DNA of 64,000 nt from Candidatus Nitrosotalea sinensis (GTDB lineage: Archaea; Thermoproteota; Nitrososphaeria; Nitrososphaerales; Nitrosopumilaceae): contig NZ_FRFC01000003.1 in NCBI RefSeq assembly GCF_900143675.1, positions 124,001 through 188,000 on the forward strand, given 5' to 3'. Position numbers and translations under genes: made by a program. Under the pieces are notes generated by a model that was given only the letters and a program-made list of their open reading frames with translations, had not been told where the DNA came from and made no database searches. Positions 55,276-63,765 of the stretch are shown here, one piece after another (the first letter of the stretch is position 1; the number at the start of each line of letters is the position of its first letter).

Positions 55276-57390
55276 ATGCACTCTAGACATCCCATGGAAC
55301 TAAGCGAAGACTTTGGAGATCCAAAACGTGGTGGAATTCTACAATCTGCATCAAAACGTGTAAGAATGATCTTCTCTGTTATGGCAAGTCCAAACAGAAT
55401 AGATATTTTGCGTATACTAAATTCAAAAGGACCTCTTACCTATTCTGAACTCAAATCACTTGCTGGTTTCAAGTCAAAAAAAGAAAGTGGTAAATTTGCA
55501 TATCATTTGAGAAAATTACTTAGACAATCTCTTGTAGCACTTAACAAATCTGAAAGAAGATACACCATTACTAACTTGGGAAAACTCGTCCTAAGTCTTG
55601 CTAGGCAGATTGAGGAAAGATCTATTATTGAAAGTGGTAAGATGTACGTCAGGACTTCTCATGAGTCAATAGAAGAATTCAATTCTCATAAGATTATTCA
55701 ATCTCTTGTTCGTGAAGGTAGCCTTCCACTAGAACTGGCTCAAAAAATAACTGAAGAAGTAGAAAACCGAATATACAAATTCCAAACATCGTATCTTACA
55801 TCCTCGCTTATACGTGAAATGGTTAACTCTGTTCTTTTGGAACAAGGTCATGAAGATTACAGGCACAAACTAGCTAGATTTGGACTTCCTGGCTATGATA
55901 TACGTGAAATGTTAACTAATGTAGATGGGATTCATAATGGAGTAGAAGGCCTAATATCTAAAACAGGCCAAAGCGTATTTGGAGAATATCTTGTACTGAA
56001 TACTCTACCAAAAGATGTTGCTGATTCTCATCTCTCCGGTGATCTTCATATAACTAATGCTGGTTTATGGTCACTTTTACCTGATACTGTATTTGTAAAC
56101 ATAAAGGAACTCATTGAAGAAGGCGTTGACCTGAGAGGAAAATTCTTAAGTGTAACTAGAACTCCTTCTCCAAATTCATTGGATAGTCTATTTACTTCCC
56201 TGTCTATACTGACATCTCTACTCATCAAAGAAGCATCTCAAGAAGTAGTAATGGATGGTTTAGTTACTGTATTACAAAAATATGCCAAGAATTTGCCTGA
56301 GATTGAAGAAAAGCTTGCAAGCTGTTTTGCAAAAATATCTACAGGATCAAAATATGGAAAGAATGGAACTCTTGCTTCATTTAGAATTTCAATAAACACA
56401 GAACCAAAACTAGTTGGAACAATCCTTCAAGCATACAAAAAATATGTCAAAGTAACACCTCTTCCTTCAATAGGATTGATTGTTGATTATGAAAAAGCCA
56501 AGATAAGTGACTATTCTGAAGTATTGTCTGACATTATCGCATTAGGAGGACATATTATGTTCTCTAGAGGATTGGTGTCTAACAAGGGACTCTCACGTGG
56601 AGATACAAAAAATATTGGAACAACCTCAATCAATTTAGAATCATTGTCTATTAACATGCCACGACTTGCCTTTGAATCTAATAAAGATGAAACCTATTTC
56701 AGAGCACGACTTGCACTATTGATGAAACCAGCACTAGCAGCTATGTCTTTAAGAAAGAAAGAGATCTCTGATCTAACAAGACGAGGCCTAAACCCTATCC
56801 TTGCAAACAATACGCAATACATGCAAAAAGGTTCAGTTACGCTAGTTGTTAATCTGATTGGACTCAAAGAAGCAGTATATGGTATATTGGGATATGAAAA
56901 TAATAAGACTGGGCATGAAATAATATCCAAAGTAATAAACACTGCCATAGAAGTAGCTGCCAAGAAAGGAAAGGAAATGGGAGATAATGTCATAGTTACC
57001 ATGACTGAGAGTGATGCAGCCAGCCGTTTCTCGTCCCTTGATGGTGAAAAATATGGTAAGATGTCAATTAGTCATCATGTAGTAGGAGAATCATATTCCG
57101 AGGGAGTAATTCTTGATGCTGCTGAAATGGCAGAAATGAGTCCAAAAAATGAAAAAATTATAGAATCAAACTACTTTTCAAAAGTACTCAATGGTGGTTT
57201 ATTGGTACAGTTAAAGATCCCTGACACGATGGATTCTTCAGAAATAAAGAAGGCTATAGAAAAAGCAGGAGATCTACTAGTGTCATTCAGACCGATCAAA
57301 AAAGTGCCTATTTGTAGTAACTGTGGTCTCAAAGAAGAAAAGATCGCTGAGAAATGCTCTGTATGTAAGTCACCATACATACTCGCATAA
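55276..57390 (+). CDS. Winged-helix/ATP-cone/NrdD-like fusion: probable nucleotide-sensing regulator, not a reductase
   Basis: Residues 25-110 form an ArsR-like winged helix (MASPNRIDILRILNSKGPLT, then YHLRKLLRQSLV). Residues 120-212 are an ATP-cone (FNSHKIIQSLV, IREMVNSVLLEQ), the allosteric domain that binds ATP or dATP. Residues 213-675 resemble the NrdD (anaerobic reductase) body, followed by a zinc site Cys680, 683, 694, 697; the protein ends seven residues later. NrdD needs a glycyl radical loop after that site and radical-chain cysteines; the former is missing and the only other cysteine is in LASCFAK. Hence it cannot be a normal reductase. It precedes nrdJ by 229 bases. I infer a transcription regulator sensing dNTPs. 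Confidence 0.75.
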   Translation: MHSRHPMELSEDFGDPKRGGILQSASKRVRMIFSVMASPNRIDILRILNSKGPLTYSELKSLAGFKSKKESGKFAYHLRKLLRQSLVALNKSERRYTITNLGKLVLSLARQIEERSIIESGKMYVRTSHESIEEFNSHKIIQSLVREGSLPLELAQKITEEVENRIYKFQTSYLTSSLIREMVNSVLLEQGHEDYRHKLARFGLPGYDIREMLTNVDGIHNGVEGLISKTGQSVFGEYLVLNTLPKDVADSHLSGDLHITNAGLWSLLPDTVFVNIKELIEEGVDLRGKFLSVTRTPSPNSLDSLFTSLSILTSLLIKEASQEVVMDGLVTVLQKYAKNLPEIEEKLASCFAKISTGSKYGKNGTLASFRISINTEPKLVGTILQAYKKYVKVTPLPSIGLIVDYEKAKISDYSEVLSDIIALGGHIMFSRGLVSNKGLSRGDTKNIGTTSINLESLSINMPRLAFESNKDETYFRARLALLMKPALAAMSLRKKEISDLTRRGLNPILANNTQYMQKGSVTLVVNLIGLKEAVYGILGYENNKTGHEIISKVINTAIEVAAKKGKEMGDNVIVTMTESDAASRFSSLDGEKYGKMSISHHVVGESYSEGVILDAAEMAEMSPKNEKIIESNYFSKVLNGGLLVQLKIPDTMDSSEIKKAIEKAGDLLVSFRPIKKVPICSNCGLKEEKIAEKCSVCKSPYILA

Positions 57391-57619
57391 CTTTCACCTT
57401 AGGAAAGATGAAATAATTAAAGAGGAAAACAATCTAAATTAATCTAAAATTTATACTGAATTTTCAATGAATCCTCAAAATTTATTTTATCTCGAGACGA
57501 TCTAATACCATGAAAATCGTAACGGTGTCAACAAAATTGATCCAAAGTTTAGCTTTAGAAAATTATTTTTTGCCGCAGTGTTTATTTAACTCCCATTTGA
57601 TAGGTTGGAGGGGAGTAAT
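57391..57619 (+). promoter_or_regulatory. Promoter region of the class II ribonucleotide reductase, with direct repeats
   Basis: Two adjoining ten-base units, AATCTAAATT at 57431-57440 and AATCTAAAAT at 57441-57450, form a direct repeat, and the core ATCTAAA recurs upstream of the ATP-cone regulator (55225-55232). A TATA-like TTTATTTAA lies at about 57582-57590 and a strong Shine-Dalgarno GGAGGGG at 57608-57614. The rest has no gene. Confidence 0.45.
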
Positions 57620-60277
57620 TTGACAGATTTTTCACAAATAGAAAATTCAATCATTCAAGTAAAAAAGCGAGATGGTCGAGTATCTGATTTCCAAAAAGAT
57701 AAAATTTCAAATGCAATATACAAGGCACTTGTTGCATGCGGTAGATCCGATCATGGGCTTGCAGATAAACTAGCAGGTCATGTACTTGTAAAACTTGTTA
57801 ATAGAGGATTTTCTGGTTCTGACGCACCAAGTGTAGAGGATGTACAAGATATGGTAGAATCTACTTTGATTGAAGAGGGCCTGGGAGAGATCGCAAAGGC
57901 CTACATCCTATATAGACATGAACGACGACGAGTTAGAGAAGAAAAGATGAAGGTTCTTGAATCTAAATCCCTTGATAGCGTCGCAAAAAGATTTGATCTA
58001 AACTGTTTGAGAGTTTTAGCATCTAGATATCTTCTACGTAACAACAAGGGCCAAATCACAGAAAGTCCAGGTGAAATGTTTGAAAGGGTTGCTATTCTTG
58101 TAGGTATTGCAGATATACTACGAGATCCATCTGTATTTCAAATTGAAAGTGGTACCATTCAAAATACTGAAGAAGCCACAAGATATTTGGACAAACTTGA
58201 CGATTTCAACTATAAATTCAAGGTAGGAAAATACTATCTTAACAAATATCATTTTAGATCTCTTATCAATGCTTATATTGATTTGGCAAAACGTGGCCAA
58301 ATGAAAGTAAGCTTTAGAGAATTGTTGACCATGTTAGCTGCAAACAAGTTTGAACAATATGCTGAGAGAATAAAAGAATCATCTGACCTGATGGTTGCTC
58401 AAGACTTTCTGCCTAATTCTCCAACCATGATGAATGCAGGAGCACGATTAGGCCAACTTTCTGCATGCTTTGTGCTTGCAATGGAAGATGACATGGAAAA
58501 AATAATGAAATCGTCATCAGATGCTGCATTGATATTCAAATCAGGCGGAGGTGTTGGAATCAACTACTCTGATCTGAGACAGGAGGGAGATATGGTAGCA
58601 TCAACATCTGGAGTAGCTTCAGGACCAGTGTCTTTCATGAATATAATCAATACTGTTACTGAGGTAGTCAAACAGGGTGGAAAACGAAGAGGCGCAAACA
58701 TGGGAATCATTGAAGCATGGCATCCTGATATTGAAAAATTCATTACTGCTAAAACAAAACCAGGTGTTTTGGAAAACTTTAACGTGAGTGTTGGCGTGTG
58801 GGAAGACTTTTGGGATGCACTTGTAAATTCACCAGATGGAAAATTTGTCCTTCGAAGTCCACGTGAAAGAGATCCTGTTCGAGAAATAAATGCACATCAC
58901 CTAATTGACCTAATTGCATTATCTGCATGGAAGAGTGGTGAACCAGGATTGATCTTCTTTGATATTATAAACAAATACAATGTATTTGCTAAAGCAAGAG
59001 GAGGACCAATAAGAGCAACAAATCCATGTGGAGAACAAAGTCTCTATCCATACGAATCTTGTAACCTCGGTTCAATCAATCTCTCAAACTTTGTAAAAAG
59101 AAAAGCTGATGGTCAATACGAGTTTGATTGGCAGAGATATGAAGAAGCAATAAGAAAGACAACAAGGTTCCTTGACAATGTTATTGATGTAAACACATAT
59201 CCTATCCCAGAAATTGACAAAGCATCAAAAGACTCTAGAAGAATTGGACTTGGAGTCATGGGAGTAGCTGATCTGTTATTCAAGTTACGAATTCCATATA
59301 ACTCTCAGGAGGGGTATGAGTTCCAAGAGAAACTTGCCGAAGCACTCTCTTACTATTCCATGGAGGAAAGTGTAGCACTTGCAAAAGCGCGCGGGTCATT
59401 CCCATTGTGTTCAAAAACAGAGTTCCCAGAAGGTAAGATACCTATTGCTGGATACTATGAAAAACCAAAGAATGGACGAACTTATGATTGGGATGCATTG
59501 ATTGCCAAGATTCAGAAACATGGTATCAGAAATGTTCTTACAACTACTGTGGCTCCTACTGGCACATTGTCAATGATATCTGACTGCTCAAACGGAATGG
59601 AACCAATGTTTGCTCTAGTATTTGAAAAGAGAGTAACAGTAGGTAGATTCTTCTACACTAACAAAATCTTTGAAGCAGTACTCAAAGAACATGGTCTATA
59701 CAATGACCAGATTCTTGAGAAAATTGCAAATAACTATGGTTCAGTAAAAGGAATTCCGGAAATTCCAGAATGGATGCAGAAAATATTTGTCACTGCTATG
59801 GACATTCACTGGGCAGACCACTTGATGGCTCAGGGAGTATGGCAACGCTGGATAGGAAATGCCATTGCAAAGACAATCAATATGCCAAATGATGTATCAT
59901 CTGATGATGTCAAGGCTGCATATCTACTAGCACATGATCTTGGTCTAAAGGGAATAACTGTATTCAGAGATGGTTCAAGACATGAACAAGTATTACACAT
60001 GACTGGAAATAACGTACAAAAGAACTTCCAAGTAACTCCTAGTACATATGTAACAGATTATATCGCAAAGAATGTCACAAACTCATATCTAAAAACTGAG
60101 ATAGAAAGAGCACTTCAGATAAAAATGCCAGAAAGTGTAACATCTACTCCCACACCAGCACTTACACCAGAACAAATGGAAGAAAGATTATGCCCTACAT
60201 GTAAAAACAACTTGGTATTTGCAGAAGGATGTAGTGTATGCATTGAATGTGGATATAGCGGTTGCACATCTGGATAG
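57620..60277 (+). CDS. nrdJ: Ribonucleoside-diphosphate reductase, adenosylcobalamin-dependent (class II)
   Basis: The enzyme makes dNTP precursors using B12. An N-terminal ATP-cone (VKKRDGRVSDFQKDKIS, about 15-105) precedes the barrel. Catalytic cysteines are in LGQLSACFV, in NPCGEQSLYPYESCNLGS and in the C-terminal CPTCKNNLVFAEGC, then CIECGYSGC, that regenerates the active site. The TTG at 57620 has GGAGGGG five bases before; TTG 57605 would add five residues and lacks this signal. The 885-residue product is normal for class II. It follows the NrdD-like regulator. Confidence 0.95.
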   Translation: MTDFSQIENSIIQVKKRDGRVSDFQKDKISNAIYKALVACGRSDHGLADKLAGHVLVKLVNRGFSGSDAPSVEDVQDMVESTLIEEGLGEIAKAYILYRHERRRVREEKMKVLESKSLDSVAKRFDLNCLRVLASRYLLRNNKGQITESPGEMFERVAILVGIADILRDPSVFQIESGTIQNTEEATRYLDKLDDFNYKFKVGKYYLNKYHFRSLINAYIDLAKRGQMKVSFRELLTMLAANKFEQYAERIKESSDLMVAQDFLPNSPTMMNAGARLGQLSACFVLAMEDDMEKIMKSSSDAALIFKSGGGVGINYSDLRQEGDMVASTSGVASGPVSFMNIINTVTEVVKQGGKRRGANMGIIEAWHPDIEKFITAKTKPGVLENFNVSVGVWEDFWDALVNSPDGKFVLRSPRERDPVREINAHHLIDLIALSAWKSGEPGLIFFDIINKYNVFAKARGGPIRATNPCGEQSLYPYESCNLGSINLSNFVKRKADGQYEFDWQRYEEAIRKTTRFLDNVIDVNTYPIPEIDKASKDSRRIGLGVMGVADLLFKLRIPYNSQEGYEFQEKLAEALSYYSMEESVALAKARGSFPLCSKTEFPEGKIPIAGYYEKPKNGRTYDWDALIAKIQKHGIRNVLTTTVAPTGTLSMISDCSNGMEPMFALVFEKRVTVGRFFYTNKIFEAVLKEHGLYNDQILEKIANNYGSVKGIPEIPEWMQKIFVTAMDIHWADHLMAQGVWQRWIGNAIAKTINMPNDVSSDDVKAAYLLAHDLGLKGITVFRDGSRHEQVLHMTGNNVQKNFQVTPSTYVTDYIAKNVTNSYLKTEIERALQIKMPESVTSTPTPALTPEQMEERLCPTCKNNLVFAEGCSVCIECGYSGCTSG

Positions 60278-60325
60278 GTTCTACAATCAAAACTCTTTTA
60301 GTATCTTTAATTCTTCAGGGTAATA

Positions 60326-61441
60326 TTGAATAAAAAAATCCTAAGTGCATCAATTGGTGGAGGAACTGCAATAGCAGCTGTTGTTGTACTCTTTGTGTTA
60401 ATCCCTTTGTTGCAATCAGGACCAACTCCGCCAGCTAATATTCAACATAATTCAAAACTTGGACTTGTCATAATGCCACCAACACAAAAACCTACATTAG
60501 ATGAAATCAAAAGTGCATACTCTCAAGCAGCATCAATAGGTATAGGACGAAGTAATGTCTACCTCTCTTGGCCATTAATGGAGCCAAAACAAGGCGAATA
60601 CAACTGGGGTTATTCTGATATTCTTATGGGATTAAATCGAGAACAAAATCTCAATGTTACACTCTACTTTTCAGTAATTAACAACCAAATCCTAGGCCCA
60701 TTTCCAAACTGGATGGGAAAACCTCAACTAGACAAAAAGCTTCAAGATCAAACAGTAACTACGCTTGATGCGATACTCTCAAGATATTACATAGTAGACT
60801 ATGTAATAATAGGTGGAAACGTAGATAGCTACTTTAGAGAACATCCAAGTGAGATTCCTCAGTATGTAGACTTTTTCAATGGGGTTTACAGCCAACTGAA
60901 AGCAAAACATCCTAACGTAAAATTTGGAAACTGGTTCTCATTAAATGATGTATCCAATCATTATGAAGGAGATCTTGTAGGAAAACTAAACCAAGGAGAT
61001 TTTGTAGCGTATTCTTACGCACCAGTAGATCTATTGTATTATGAAAATAATGGTACACAGCAAGAGGGAGCTAATTTACACAAAATGATTGATTATGCAA
61101 AGGGTAAAAAAATAGCATTAATGGAGGTTGGTTGGAGCACCGATAAATCAATTAACGGAACAAAAGAAAACCAACAAAAATTCGTCCAAGTTGTATATGA
61201 TTTCTATAAAAAGAACCAAAATGACTTTGAGTTTTTGACTTGGTACAGGCAATATGATAGACCTGTTGATACATGTTATAGTTCATTGAATCAAGATAGT
61301 AGTTCTATATTTGGTAATGATATAGTATTGAATAATACTGCCGCATATCTATGTGGGACAGGTTTGTTTGATGTAGATCAAAATCCAAAACCTGCTTGGG
61401 ATGAATTAAAACATCAGATACAATCCATCATTAACTCTTAA
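60326..61441 (+). CDS. Secreted (beta/alpha)8-barrel protein, glycoside-hydrolase-like
   Basis: A membrane anchor or signal (about 12-32, GTAIAAVVVLFVLIPLL) precedes 335 residues with a barrel pattern resembling GH-A clan enzymes: LSWPLMEPKQGEYNWGYSD, then YFSVINNQ and IALMEVGWSTDK near residue 270. The latter Glu would be the nucleophile. The usual acid/base Asn-Glu pair appears as VIIGGNVDSYF, with Val in place of Glu after Asn. It may be a non-catalytic or altered enzyme. Starts at TTG 60326. Two cysteines could form a disulfide. Confidence 0.7.
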   Translation: MNKKILSASIGGGTAIAAVVVLFVLIPLLQSGPTPPANIQHNSKLGLVIMPPTQKPTLDEIKSAYSQAASIGIGRSNVYLSWPLMEPKQGEYNWGYSDILMGLNREQNLNVTLYFSVINNQILGPFPNWMGKPQLDKKLQDQTVTTLDAILSRYYIVDYVIIGGNVDSYFREHPSEIPQYVDFFNGVYSQLKAKHPNVKFGNWFSLNDVSNHYEGDLVGKLNQGDFVAYSYAPVDLLYYENNGTQQEGANLHKMIDYAKGKKIALMEVGWSTDKSINGTKENQQKFVQVVYDFYKKNQNDFEFLTWYRQYDRPVDTCYSSLNQDSSSIFGNDIVLNNTAAYLCGTGLFDVDQNPKPAWDELKHQIQSIINS

Positions 61442-61467
61442 TTATATAACTACAAGTCATTTCATTA

Positions 61468-62610
61468 TTGAAATATGTTGTAATCTGTAGTGTAATTCTG
61501 TTAATTGTACACATTATTCCTGTACACGCTGTGTATGAACCTCCCACAAATGAAGAAAAAACATTATTTGATCAACTTTTATCTCAATTTCAAACAGTAA
61601 ACGCACCAAAAAAGGATGTATCTGATGTGATAGATACGCTTCAAAAAACAATGCTAATTACTTTTTCATGTAGTCAGGGTGATGTCCATAGTAAAATTAT
61701 GACATTTGTAAATACTAAATTAGCAAAATTTGATGAAAACACCGTTCATCAGGATCTAGTTACTGGAGGATCTTATACTTGGCATTGTTCTGAAGATATA
61801 CAAGCTGGAAAAGGATCATTGGTCTGTAACAATGAAATTAGAATTAATCCTAAAGTGATATCAAATGATACTCAAGTAGATACAAGATTACACAATATTG
61901 AAAATTTAGTTATATTGTATCATGAATTACTTCATGGACAACTAATGATTGATGCGATAAAGGGCTCTACATTGTGGCAGAAAGAAACCTGTAATTCTCA
62001 ATCTGGAAGTGATATTGATTATTCTTTTGCTGATCCTGATCACAAAATAATCAACTATCTACAAACACAATTTGCATCTGAACTTGTAGATCAACAAGGT
62101 GGAAAAATGATAACCAAAGAAATATCTCCTGATATGACAAATAATGGTACATTTACTATCAAAGTGCTTAGCTTTACAGACTATCCCTCATTTGGAAGTG
62201 GTACAAAGATAACTCTTAGAACAAATAACATATCTGAAGATTCATTCTTTCAGATAAAAAATGATGTATTTCTTAGTGGATATCTCAAAGATATAACAAA
62301 ATCAGGAATTGCATGGTTCTACATCTTTAATTCTGAGAAAACACATGATACGCCAGAGCCTGTTCCTGTCTGGGTAAAACGAATTGCTGGTTTGTGGTCA
62401 AGTCAACAGGGACATGATGGTGATTTTAATGCTGCACTAAATTATATGATTGAACATAATATTGTAAATACCGATAATGGAAAAAATACCATATCTACAG
62501 TACCCCATTGGTTACAAAAGAATGCCCACTTGTGGTTTACTGATGAGATTGGGGATAGCGTATTTGTTAATTCCATACAATATCTAATTACTAAAGGAAT
62601 AATTTCTTAA
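61468..62610 (+). CDS. Secreted HELLH protein with tandem Trp-motif C-terminal module
   Basis: A signal peptide (about 1-22, CSVILLIVHIIPVHAVYEP) leads into about 250 residues with the zinc-peptidase-like motif YHELLHGQLM near residue 152. HExxH suggests a metallopeptidase, but a third ligand is not clear and the sequence resembles no family I can name. A cysteine-rich part precedes it (FSCSQGD, TWHCSED, SLVCNNE). The last 85 residues are two copies of the Trp-motif (VPVWVKRIAGLW, VPHWLQKNAHLW) also found at the end of the secreted protein at 49.4 kb. Starts at TTG 61468. Confidence 0.7.
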   Translation: MKYVVICSVILLIVHIIPVHAVYEPPTNEEKTLFDQLLSQFQTVNAPKKDVSDVIDTLQKTMLITFSCSQGDVHSKIMTFVNTKLAKFDENTVHQDLVTGGSYTWHCSEDIQAGKGSLVCNNEIRINPKVISNDTQVDTRLHNIENLVILYHELLHGQLMIDAIKGSTLWQKETCNSQSGSDIDYSFADPDHKIINYLQTQFASELVDQQGGKMITKEISPDMTNNGTFTIKVLSFTDYPSFGSGTKITLRTNNISEDSFFQIKNDVFLSGYLKDITKSGIAWFYIFNSEKTHDTPEPVPVWVKRIAGLWSSQQGHDGDFNAALNYMIEHNIVNTDNGKNTISTVPHWLQKNAHLWFTDEIGDSVFVNSIQYLITKGIIS

Positions 62611-62617
62611 AATAAGA

Positions 62618-62691
62618 TGCGGTCGCCGGGATTTGAACCCGGGTAACGGGCTTGGAAGGCCAGTGTACTAACCAAACTATACTACGACCGC
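62618..62691 (-). tRNA. tRNA-Gly (UCC)
   Basis: The minus strand folds as a tRNA: acceptor GCGGTCG with CGACCGC and discriminator A; D arm GTAT/GTAC with a ten-base loop; anticodon loop CTTCCAA, anticodon TCC; T arm CCGGG-TTCAAAT-CCCGG. No CCA is encoded and no intron is seen. In the anticodon stem CTGGC/GCCCG the second pair is U-C, a mismatch where most glycine tRNAs have U-A. It is followed by a T-rich tract. Confidence 0.95.
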
Positions 62692-62711
62692 TCACTCTGC
62701 CAATCTTAGAC

Positions 62712-63380
62712 CTACATAATAATTCTTTTTTCATACTCATAAAGTACACGTGAAATTATGATATGGGCTTCAAGAGCCATCTTGTCAACTGATAGAACTT
62801 TATCAAAATACTGTGCATTATTTTCGAAAAATTGACCTTTAGGAAATCCTCCAACCACAATACATGTATCATCACACATTTCTTCTGATAATTTTTGATA
62901 TGAACTTTTGATGCCTTTGCTTGATAATGCAATTGTTTTTGTAGGATTGATTTTTTTAACGAGACTACCAAAATTCATACTTTCTATTTCAAGAAGTGTA
63001 TTTTCATTTTCTATTATTTTTCCAGTTGCATACAATTTTTCAACGAGTCCTGTGAATCTATGATATGATTTTGGTAGCCGTACATTTTGTCCCAATGTAA
63101 TCACTTTATCATCAATTGTATGAACAAACACATTCAATTTGTTCTCAAAATATAGGGGTATACTACAAGCTTCAAGAAGAGAAAAATGAATCAGATCTGG
63201 CCTGCCACGTTTTATCTCATTTTTGATTCCCTTCATTGCCGCAAAATGCCATGAAATATCAAGCAAAATCTCTGCTGGTCTTTTTCCAATTCTTCTGGCA
63301 TGTGATATTACTGAATTATGTCTCTGTAATTCTACAGGCACTAACTCTAGTGCAGCTTCAATTATTACAAGTGATAGCAA
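62712..63380 (-). CDS. nep1: 16S rRNA pseudouridine N1-methyltransferase Nep1
   Basis: Nep1 (Emg1) methylates a pseudouridine in the small rRNA and helps 40S/30S assembly. The SPOUT-fold markers are the EAALELVPVEL segment at residue 8, RGRPDLIHFSLLEACSIPLY near 60, LGQNVRLPKSYHRFTGLVEK near 96 and VGGFPKGQF near 176. The start is TTG 63380 and the length of 222 is normal. It is divergent from rnp4 and next to rps19e, a ribosome-linked context. Confidence 0.93.
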   Translation of the reverse strand: MLSLVIIEAALELVPVELQRHNSVISHARRIGKRPAEILLDISWHFAAMKGIKNEIKRGRPDLIHFSLLEACSIPLYFENKLNVFVHTIDDKVITLGQNVRLPKSYHRFTGLVEKLYATGKIIENENTLLEIESMNFGSLVKKINPTKTIALSSKGIKSSYQKLSEEMCDDTCIVVGGFPKGQFFENNAQYFDKVLSVDKMALEAHIIISRVLYEYEKRIIM

Positions 63381-63414
63381 GATTGTAATTTAAGAGTGGG
63401 AATTATTAAACAAC

Positions 63415-63723
63415 ATGAAACCTGTCATTAAGGCCCTTTTAATAGAGAGAATGGGAATTCTAATTAAAAATGCTACTAGTAACGCAAGAGTTCATCCAGA
63501 ATTAGCACAAAGACAAGCCATGCTTGCAAAAAGACTTTCTACAAAATATCGTATTAGAATGCCATATGAATTACGAATTCACTACTGTAAGAGATGCAAA
63601 CAATTCATAGTACCAGGATTTACAGCAAGAATTAGAATAGGACGAAGTAATGTAAAATCAATACGTATTACCTGTAATTTCTGCAATCATACATATAGAA
63701 AGATAATAAAAAACAAATTCTAA
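63415..63723 (+). CDS. rnp4: Ribonuclease P protein component 4
   Basis: The product of 102 residues is the Rpp21-type RNase P subunit that helps bind pre-tRNA. The zinc ligands are Cys58, Cys61, Cys87 and Cys90, and the N-terminal helices (IERMGILIKNATSNARVHPE) contact the Rpp29 partner. It starts at ATG 63415 and is followed by rps19e after 42 bases, probably the same operon. Confidence 0.93.
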   Translation: MKPVIKALLIERMGILIKNATSNARVHPELAQRQAMLAKRLSTKYRIRMPYELRIHYCKRCKQFIVPGFTARIRIGRSNVKSIRITCNFCNHTYRKIIKNKF

Positions 63724-63765
63724 TAGGTCAATGATTTATAAGACGAACTTTGAATTTTGGTTTTT

